A DNA stretch of 19,540 nt from DASXTS01 sp036505275 (GTDB lineage Bacteria; Actinomycetota; Actinomycetes; Mycobacteriales; Pseudonocardiaceae). The translations under genes were made by a program, and so were the position numbers. Below, piece after piece: positions 14,660 to 19,540 of this stretch (position 1 is its first letter; every line of letters begins with the position of its first letter). The notes beneath the pieces were generated by a model. That model did no database searches. It was not told the DNA's origin and saw nothing but the letters and a program-made list of their open reading frames with translations. The stretch is from the NCBI GenBank assembly GCA_036505275.1, contig DASXTS010000253.1, positions 1 to 19,540 of the forward strand. Direction: 5' to 3'.

Positions 14660-14780
14660 CGTCTGTCGGCTCGGCTCGGGTCCCCACTGTCGTACGAGCA
14701 CCAAGCATCCGCCAGGGACGATGGGAAGACATCGGCCGACGTACGTAGATTTGGGACGAACGGGCCGTGGCGACCGTCCC

Positions 14781-14828
14781 GCTGGTCGTGATGCCGGTCG
14801 TGATGCCGGCAGTCATGCCGGTCGTCAT
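14781..14828. repeat. 12-bp imperfect tandem repeat (4 copies) at the cupin 3' end
   Basis: Four consecutive 12-bp units of the type GCYGGTCGTGAT lie at 14781-14792, 14793-14804, 14805-14816 and 14817-14828, with a few substitutions. The last unit carries the stop codon (14825-14827) of the minus-strand cupin gene, so the repeat lies just beyond its coding end. Confidence 0.85.
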
Positions 14829-15484
14829 GCCGCGGCGAGGACCGACCGCATCCTGGCGGCCACCTCGGAATCAAGGTCGGGCAGCAGCTCGTTGTCGGCG
14901 TTGAACACCGGGTTGCTCCGGAACTCGGCAGCCACCACCGGCACCTGGTGCGGGTTGATGGCCGCGTGCGGCACGCCGTGCGGGATGAAGAGGTGCTGGC
15001 CAGCGAACTGGGGCAGCTCGTGCATCCTGCCCTTCTCGTCCCACCACAGCGTGATCGCCTTGCCCTGCAGCACCAGCACGCCCACCCCGGTGTGGTGGTG
15101 CACGTGCGCGAACGAAGTGTGCCGCGGCGGCATCCAGACCTGCGCCGAGGACAGCCCTTCCGTCGGCGCCACCTCGGCCGTGATCACCGGAGTGAGCGGC
15201 TGGCCCTGCCGCGACATGAGGCCGCTGAGCTGCGCCGGGTCGAGCACCACCGGTCGTCGGCCGGTGCTCGCCTTGGCCAGGTGGTCGAGCTGGCTCTGCA
15301 CCAGGTCCCGGCGATGCACCAGCAGGTCCCGCAGTTGGGCCGCGGTGACCATCTCAGGATCGAGGTCGTCCACCAGACCGGCCAGCACGTCGTACACGAC
15401 GCGCAGGTGCAAGGGGTCGGATGCGTCGGCTTGGCTGTCGGCACGGGCGTTGGCATGGTTGTGCCGCCCCAATGACCTGCTCAT
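14825..15484 (-). CDS. Cupin-domain protein with intact metal site
   Basis: The 219-residue protein has an N-terminal helical region (about 24-75) and a single C-terminal cupin barrel. Cupin motif 1 is seen as HTSFAHVHHHTGVGVLVLQG (122-141), with the His cluster 127-131 as likely metal ligands. Motif 2 is GQHLFIPHGVPHAAIN (162-177), with His173. The function may be a small dioxygenase, isomerase or ligand sensor; I cannot tell which. AAGGGAG lies five bases before ATG 15484, a convincing start. Thirty bases upstream ends a second, related cupin gene on the same strand, so they form an operon produced by an old duplication. No signal peptide is visible. Confidence 0.85.
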   Translation of the reverse strand: MSRSLGRHNHANARADSQADASDPLHLRVVYDVLAGLVDDLDPEMVTAAQLRDLLVHRRDLVQSQLDHLAKASTGRRPVVLDPAQLSGLMSRQGQPLTPVITAEVAPTEGLSSAQVWMPPRHTSFAHVHHHTGVGVLVLQGKAITLWWDEKGRMHELPQFAGQHLFIPHGVPHAAINPHQVPVVAAEFRSNPVFNADNELLPDLDSEVAARMRSVLAAA

Positions 15485-15514
15485 TTCTGCTCCCTTCCCG
15501 TGCCGGGTGCGGAT

Positions 15515-16306
15515 TCACCCGGCAGCCACGGCACCGGCATCGCCAGCCGAGCCGGCGGCGGGCAGATCCGCCGCCAGGTCCGGCAGCGCCGTGCCGGCCA
15601 TCACCTCTGCGGTTGCCCGCACCTGCACCGCCACCATCGGCACGGCACCGGTGTTGACCATGCAGTGCGGGGTGCCCTGACGGATGTAGGCGTGCTCGGT
15701 TGGCCGGTGCGAGGTCCGATGGACCACCCGACGGTCGTCCCACCAGACCAGCTCGGCAGCACCGGAGAGGGCGATCACGATGACGTCGCAGTCCGGATAG
15801 ACCTCCGGCGTTGACGCCTCACCGACGTCCAGGATCAACGTCGCGGATGACAGGCCGGTGGCGCGCACCGCCGGCCCGGTCACCACCGGCAGGAACACGA
15901 CCCCACCGGAGTCCTCGGCGGCCGGCCGGCCCGTCGGGTCGATCACTACGACGCCGGCCGGCGCCCGCTCGGTGAGGATCCGCAGCCGTGTCTCGGCCCT
16001 CTCGATCAGCAAAGTCACCATGGCGGCGTTGGCCTTCGCCGCCCGCACGCTCTCCATGGCGAAGCCGGGCATCTCGGCGGCGAGGTCGGCGAACTGGCCG
16101 ATCCAGGCCCGCACCCGGTGCAGCTCGCGCAGCGCGATGCGCAGCTCGACGGGGTCGTCCAGGGCTTCGTAGCCGCGCGCGTCAATAACGGGCACCGGTG
16201 GCGTGTCGTCGGACGCGCCGCGCACCGGCCGCAGATGCCGGGCCGAGGCGCCGTTCGGACTGATCTGGACTCCGGGAGGATCCTGCCGCGACCGTGGTTC
16301 CATCAT
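15515..16306 (-). CDS. Degenerate cupin-like protein, paralogue of the downstream gene
   Basis: The 263-residue product shares its layout with the next gene: a disordered N-terminus, a helical region (about 50-115) and a cupin-like C-terminus. Both have LVWWD/LWWDE after the first barrel half and an IRQGTPHCMVN / IPHGVPHAAIN second motif. Here the first motif reads EVYPDCDVIVIALSG (168-182), with none of the HxH ligands; only His204 and His214 remain near motif 2. It probably does not bind metal in the usual way and may be structural or regulatory, perhaps forming a heteromer with its paralogue. The start ATG 16306 (ATG 16303 adjacent) follows GGAGGAGG by five bases. Upstream in-frame residues to 16477 lack homology. 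Confidence 0.75.
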   Translation of the reverse strand: MMEPRSRQDPPGVQISPNGASARHLRPVRGASDDTPPVPVIDARGYEALDDPVELRIALRELHRVRAWIGQFADLAAEMPGFAMESVRAAKANAAMVTLLIERAETRLRILTERAPAGVVVIDPTGRPAAEDSGGVVFLPVVTGPAVRATGLSSATLILDVGEASTPEVYPDCDVIVIALSGAAELVWWDDRRVVHRTSHRPTEHAYIRQGTPHCMVNTGAVPMVAVQVRATAEVMAGTALPDLAADLPAAGSAGDAGAVAAG

Positions 16307-16554
16307 TGGTGCCTCCTCCCGGCGCCGCCCGCCGTAGTTCGCGAGGATCAGGATCGGCGCGGACCATTCCGGCAGACATCCGCCGACCCGCCGAGATGCG
16401 GAACCGATAAACGATCGGCCAGACGTATGAAATCGCAGCGCCCGGGCAACCTGCGCCATTGCCGGCCGCATCGACACGGCGGGTAACCAGGTCCCATTGG
16501 AGTACCCCCCGAACAGGCTAAGTGATGCGCAGCTCGCAACGGAGGAGAAAGCCG

Positions 16555-16881
16555 ATGTGCTGCATCACCGAGTCCGTCGATGTCGCGGTCCCGGTGCCTA
16601 TGGCCTACGACCAGTCGACCCGATTTGAGTCGTTTCCGCTGTTCATTGAGGCTGTGGCTGCGGTGAGCCGGCAGGGCGATGGAATGACCCACTGGGAGAT
16701 CGACATCAACGGCGCGCGGCGCGAGTTCGACGCGAGGATCACCGAACGGTACTGCAATCGGGTGTCGTGGGAGTCGATCGGCGGTGCGCGCAATGCCGGC
16801 GTCGTGGCGCTCCATCCGCTCGGCTCGGACGGCGCCGCCTGGGGTAGCCATCCATGCTCTGGTCGGTCAGTTCGGCGTTGA
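16555..16881 (+). pseudogene. SRPBCC (polyketide cyclase/dehydrase-like) protein, C-terminally truncated
   Basis: From ATG 16555, with GGAGGA at 16541-16546, the frame encodes CITESVDVAVPVPMAYDQST, then FPLFIEAVAAVSRQGDGMTH and the DARITERYCNRVSWESIGGA region. This is the first half of the SRPBCC/START-like ligand-binding fold common in actinomycetes. After VVALHPLGSDG (about residue 92) similarity ends and 16 unrelated residues follow before the stop at 16881; family members normally run to about 150 residues with a long C-terminal helix. In the next frame 16851-16936 reads HALVGQFGVDPGRVAISEIG to a TAG, possibly a scrap of another gene that I cannot identify. The cavity-closing helix is lost, so function is unlikely. 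Confidence 0.7.
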
Positions 16882-16891
16882 CCCCGGCCGG

Positions 16892-16916
16892 GTTGCGATC
16901 TCGGAAATCGGGGTAG
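16892..16916 (+). promoter_or_regulatory. SigB/SigF-type promoter candidate for the DUF4235 gene
   Basis: GTTG at 16892-16895 and GGGTA at 16911-16915 have the same 15-bp spacing as the other two candidates in this window. It lies 47 bp upstream of ATG 16963 and close behind the truncated SRPBCC frame. Confidence 0.4.
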
Positions 16917-16962
16917 CCGCGTTGCCGGAGAGCTAGTTGGCCGGGACCAGACGAGGCGCACC

Positions 16963-17279
16963 ATGGCCAACCGGGTGACCAAGTTGACCTACCGGCCGCT
17001 GAGCCTGGGGTGCAGCATCATCGGCGGCGCGCTGGCCGGAGCCGTGTTCACCAAGGCCTGGCGGGTGCTCGGCGAGGGTGGCGCGCCCAAACCGACGCAG
17101 CTGGACCACCGCACCAGGGGCTGCTCGCGGCCGCCCTGCATGGCCCGGTGTTCGGTCTGGTACGCGCCGCGGTCGACCGGGCCGGCGCCAAGGGCTACCA
17201 CCGGCTCACCGGCAAGGACCCCAACGCCTGCGCTGCCAGCCGGATGGATCCGGCCGTGGAGGGTAACCGGACGGCATGA
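16963..17279 (+). pseudogene. DUF4235 membrane protein, frameshifted
   Basis: From ATG 16963 the first frame encodes MANRVTKLTYRPLSLGCSII, then GGALAGAVFTKAWRVLGEGG and PKPTQLDHR, the start of the small DUF4235 integral membrane family. Near 17110-17120 the reading must change frame to continue with GLLAAALHGPVFGLVRAAVD and RAGAKGYHRLTGKDP, the second half, which ends at TGA 17277-17279. Several residues of the usual linker (W-R-E-V type) are missing at the junction, so this is a small deletion rather than a single-base error. Intact relatives are about 90-100 residues with two membrane segments. A GAGG lies eight bases before the ATG. Its stop overlaps the ATG of the next broken gene as ATGA. 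Confidence 0.8.
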
Positions 17280-17766
17280 CGACTTCCCCCAACCGACATC
17301 TTCACCGAGCTGCGCACGGGCGCCGGCACGCCTGAACACCGCAAGCAGCTGGTCGAGCACGTGATCGCCGAGCTGGTTCGGCACTCGGTCGCGGAGGAGA
17401 TGTGGATGTACGGCCCGGAAGGCCCTAGCCGGACGGCGACCGGGGTGGTCGACCACGAGATCGAAGAGCACGCCGAGGCGAGCGGGTGATGGACGAGCTG
17501 GACGGCGTCGGGCCGAACGACGAGCGGTTCGAGCCGTCCGCCACGACATCGAGGAAGAGGAGTCCAACCTGCTGCCCCGGATGCGCGACGTCTGCTCGGC
17601 CGACGAGCTGCGCGACCTCGGGCCCAAGGTTGAGAACGCGAAGAAGATCGCACCGACCCGGCCGCACCCGCTGGCACCCGACCGGCCACCGCTCAACCGG
17701 TTCCTCGCTCCCGGCACCGGTCTGCTCGACCGCATGCGTGACGCGCCGGTCGGCCCCAACGCTTGA
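17276..17766 (+). pseudogene. Hemerythrin HHE-domain protein, multiple frameshifts
   Basis: ATG 17276 gives MTTS and then needs a shift to reach DIFTELRTGAGTPEHRKQLV and HVIAELVRHSVAEEMWMYGP (frame to TGA 17487-17489). A second shift gives RVMDELDGVGPNDERFE (from 17480). A third gives VRHDIEEEESNLLPRMRDVC and the rest, ending RDAPVGPNA at TGA 17764-17766. Joined, this matches actinobacterial hemerythrin-like proteins, whose His and Glu residues carry a di-iron centre. The first helix with the D-H-R motif is also missing. His residues remain in RHSVAEE, DHEIEEHAEAE and RHDIEEEE. The start still overlaps the stop of the upstream DUF4235 remnant, a relic of translational coupling. Confidence 0.85.
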
Positions 17767-17871
17767 TCTGAAAAGCGCGGAATGCGCCAGTGATGTAGGC
17801 CATCTGGGCTAAGCCAGCTTACGCTAATCGGCCTCCGGCCCCGGCGTTCGTGCCATGACACCCTTCTGGGC

Positions 17872-18612
17872 ATGCCCGAACCCGCGCTGTCGGTGGTGGA
17901 CGTGGATGGCTGCGAACTGGCGCTGTTCGACCACGGCGGCGGCCCAGGCCCGGCGCTCGTCCTGCTGCATGGCGGCGGTCGCAGCGCGGCCGACTGGCGC
18001 GACGTAGCGAGACTGCTGGTGGCCGGCGGCTGCCGGGTGGTCGCGTTCGACCTGCGGGGGCACGGGCTGTCCGGCGCCATGGGGCCGCGGTGGAGCTTCG
18101 ACGACGCTGTTGCCGACGTCGATGCGGTGGCGGCCGCGCTGGGCCTGTGGCGGCCGTTCGTCGTCGGCCACTCACTCGGCGGCCTGTTGGCCATGCGCTA
18201 CGGCGGCCGTTCGCCGGGCTGCCCCGGAGTAATGAACGTCGACGGGGTTGGCGCCGCGCTGCCGGCGACGTTTCCGGGACCGGCCGGTGACCGCGACCGC
18301 GTGCGAGGCTTCGTCGACTCGGTGGTCGCCTCGGCCATCGGAGCCGGTGGCGAGCCCGATCCGCTCGGCGCGGCCGTACTCGACTTCGACGTCTTTTCGG
18401 CCATGCGGGCGGTGCGCTGCCCATGCCACTTCGTCGCCGCGACCGGTGGCGACCAAGTGAGCCCTGAGATGGCGCTCTGGCGTAACGCTGTGGTGCACGA
18501 GGTCCGGCGGCTGGGCATCCCGGTGTCCGTCGTGGACAGCGGTCACCTGATGCCGACGCAGGCACCGGACGCGCTGGCTTCGATCATCTTCGACTGGGTC
18601 CGTCCCCAGTGA
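17872..18612 (+). CDS. Alpha/beta-fold hydrolase
   Basis: The 246-residue protein has the standard hydrolase fold. HGGG (33-36) forms the oxyanion region, FDLRGHGLSG lies at 59-68, and GHSLGG (99-104) has nucleophile Ser101. TGGDQVSP contains the likely acid Asp194, and VDSGHLMPT contains catalytic His225. The cap domain is short, which fits an esterase, lactonase or C-C hydrolase; the substrate is unknown. There is no signal peptide, so it is cytoplasmic. ATG 17872 is the first usable in-frame start after an upstream spacer and has no clear SD, perhaps leaderless or weakly translated. Its last 29 bp overlap the convergent PAP2 gene. Confidence 0.88.
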   Translation: MPEPALSVVDVDGCELALFDHGGGPGPALVLLHGGGRSAADWRDVARLLVAGGCRVVAFDLRGHGLSGAMGPRWSFDDAVADVDAVAAALGLWRPFVVGHSLGGLLAMRYGGRSPGCPGVMNVDGVGAALPATFPGPAGDRDRVRGFVDSVVASAIGAGGEPDPLGAAVLDFDVFSAMRAVRCPCHFVAATGGDQVSPEMALWRNAVVHEVRRLGIPVSVVDSGHLMPTQAPDALASIIFDWVRPQ

Positions 18613-19270
18613 CCCGGCTGATCGGCGCCGTCGCCGTGGCGCCGAGCGCGGTGAGGGCCGCGTTGGCTGTGGCGATCACCGCGATGCCGAGCAGCCAGCC
18701 GCCGACCACGTCGCTGGTCCAGTGCACGTCGAGGCCGACCCTGGTGTAGCCCACGGTGGCCGGAACCGCGACGGCCATCGTCCATGCCGCCGTCCGCCAC
18801 CGGCCGTCCAGTACCGGCAGTACGAGGAGCAGCAGCAGCCCGCACGCCACCACCGAGGTGGCCGCGTGCCCGGACGGGAACGACATGCCGGCCGGGTTGG
18901 CGTACGGATGCGGGACGGCCGGGCGCGCCCGGCCGACGGCCACCTTGACCACCGAGGACAGCAGCCAAGCCAGCATGAGGGCGGCGACCACGACGACCGC
19001 GGGCAGCACCGCACGGCGTACCAGCAGCCAGGCGCCGAGCAGCACCACCAGCACCCGCCAGACCGCCGGGCCCGCGGCGTTGGTCCAGACCCTCATCGCC
19101 CACACCCAGCCGGGGTGCGAGGCGGCGTAGCTGTCGGCGCCGTCGGCGACGGCGCGGTCGAGCCGGATGAGTGGCGGCCAGCCGGCCGCGACCAGCACGG
19201 TCAGCAGGGCGAACGCGGTGGCCGCCACCATGGCGACGATCACCGCGGCACGCGCGTCGCCGCCGCTCAT
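18584..19270 (-). CDS. PAP2-family phosphatase, membrane protein
   Basis: The 228-residue integral membrane protein has all three PAP2 motifs: KVAVGRARP (109-117), PSGH (132-135) with His135, and TRVGLDVHWTSD (176-187) with His183 and Asp187. The usual Ser of motif 3 is Thr. Hydrophobic stretches near 8-30, 71-86, 89-108, 139-156 and 187-205 suggest five or six membrane helices. The family dephosphorylates lipid phosphates such as phosphatidate or polyprenyl diphosphates at the outer membrane face. ATG 19270 was chosen because the first helix follows directly; the longer frame to 19483 reads through the 22-bp repeats with a basic, unrelated product. It is convergent with the hydrolase. Confidence 0.9.
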   Translation of the reverse strand: MSGGDARAAVIVAMVAATAFALLTVLVAAGWPPLIRLDRAVADGADSYAASHPGWVWAMRVWTNAAGPAVWRVLVVLLGAWLLVRRAVLPAVVVVAALMLAWLLSSVVKVAVGRARPAVPHPYANPAGMSFPSGHAATSVVACGLLLLLVLPVLDGRWRTAAWTMAVAVPATVGYTRVGLDVHWTSDVVGGWLLGIAVIATANAALTALGATATAPISRVTGDGPSRR

Positions 19271-19319
19271 GACCGTCGAGCCTAGGCGCCTGCCCCCTTG
19301 TCGGCGTGTCCGCGCGTAC

Positions 19320-19363
19320 GGCCACGTGAGTTGGCGGTTTCGGCCACGTGAGTTGGCGGTTCC
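19320..19363. repeat. 22-bp tandem repeat, pair A
   Basis: Two head-to-tail 22-bp units, 19320-19341 and 19342-19363, start GGCCACGTGAGTTGGCGGTT and differ only at the penultimate base (TC versus CC). The core CACGTGAGTTGGCGGTTTC resembles short motifs scattered between genes in some actinomycetes, which I recall but cannot check here. They lie in the leader of the PAP2 gene. Confidence 0.9.
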
Positions 19364-19388
19364 GGCACATTTGCGGCGGAGCCCGGAC

Positions 19389-19432
19389 GACCCAACCGGC
19401 GAACACGCGCGACCCAACCGGCGAACACGCGG
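19389..19432. repeat. 22-bp tandem repeat, pair B
   Basis: Two head-to-tail 22-bp units, 19389-19410 and 19411-19432, start GACCCAACCGGCGAACACGC and differ only at the last base. They are 25 bp from pair A, have the same unit length and a different sequence. They sit in the divergent promoter region between PAP2 and the NYN-like gene. Confidence 0.9.
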
Positions 19433-19461
19433 GGTGGCGTGGGGGCGGGGAGAATTGAGGT

Positions 19462-19540
19462 GTGGGTGGTGGGGAGCGGCCATTGTTGGTGGTGGACGCG
19501 GCGAACGTGGTGGGCTCGGTGCCCGACGGGTGGTGGCGTG
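19462..19540 (+). CDS. NYN/PIN-like protein, N-terminal start (partial)
   Basis: GTG 19462, with GGGAG about nine bases upstream, opens a frame that runs off the window. The first residues are VGGGERPLLVVDAANVVGSV followed by PDGWWR. A buried beta strand ending in an Asp-Ala-Asn turn, followed by G-S-x-P-D-G-W-W, is the usual start of NYN/PIN-type nuclease-like proteins in actinomycetes. Only about 26 residues are visible, so the active-site Asp set beyond the first cannot be confirmed. It is divergent from the PAP2 gene. Confidence 0.65.
   Translation, partial: MGGGERPLLVVDAANVVGSVPDGWWR

Noticed and set aside
16851..16936. Frame reading HALVGQFGVDPGRVAISEIG to TAG as a separate gene
   Set aside because: No start codon or recognisable family; it is too short to call.
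6986..17766. All broken genes due to sequencing error
   Set aside because: Several lesions are deletions of many codons or loss of whole termini, and two very long genes in the same window are free of frameshifts. Single-base cases such as about 7187 could still be errors.
19320..19432. Possible CRISPR array
   Set aside because: Only two tandem copies of each unit are present, without unique spacers, and there is no cas gene nearby.

Overview
The window is very GC-rich, with dense overlapping genes and good Shine-Dalgarno (SD) sites, leaderless-looking promoters and actinobacterial families: a DUF3516 Ski2-like helicase, SigB/SigF-type sigma factor, ChaB, DUF4235, SRPBCC and a LAL-type LuxR regulator. 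It fits a soil-type actinomycete. A member of the Pseudonocardiales is my best guess, with moderate confidence. No rRNA, tRNA, prophage, transposase or CRISPR array is visible.

Layout. 1-153: tail of a small XRE regulator. 202-2712: intact DEAD/DEAH helicase. 2712-3839: last third of a PfkB sugar kinase, running in frame into a complete SurE nucleotidase. 3840-4003: dead fragment of a small actinobacterial family (minus). 4107-5162: NAD-dependent epimerase/reductase. 5251-5466: small acidic protein. 5474-6895 (minus): ChaB-like protein followed by a YbdK-type carboxylate-amine ligase. 6971-7311: broken CBS-domain gene. 7474-8828: CheB lacking its catalytic core, coupled to a STAS+HATPase fusion. 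8829-9245: no intact gene, but scraps of CheR (plus) and a glycosyltransferase (minus). 9246-9695: STAS anti-anti-sigma factor, overlapped at its end by an SDR remnant. 10089-11385: anti-sigma factor plus SigB/SigF-family sigma factor. 11423-14260 (minus): LAL regulator. 14469-14612: 47-aa exported peptide with a strong terminator. 14825-16306 (minus): two tandem cupin paralogues. 16555-17766: truncated SRPBCC, frameshifted DUF4235 and multiply frameshifted hemerythrin-like gene. 17872-18612: alpha/beta hydrolase, convergent with a PAP2 phosphatase (18584-19270, minus). 19320-19432: two pairs of 22-bp tandem repeats. 19462-end: start of a NYN-like gene.

Two themes link the window. The first is a general-stress partner-switching locus: STAS antagonist, STAS-HATPase fusion, RsbW-type anti-sigma factor and SigB-type sigma factor. 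Three promoter-like sites GTTN-N15-GGGTA lie before the anti-sigma/sigma operon, the epimerase and the DUF4235 gene. The second is erosion. About ten accessory genes, several of kinds often tied to stress or signalling (CBS, CheB, CheR, hemerythrin, SRPBCC, DUF4235), survive only as truncated, internally deleted or frameshifted remnants. They lie between long genes with clean reading frames. This looks like ongoing local decay around a conserved regulatory core rather than sequencing error, because many lesions are deletions of tens to hundreds of bases.
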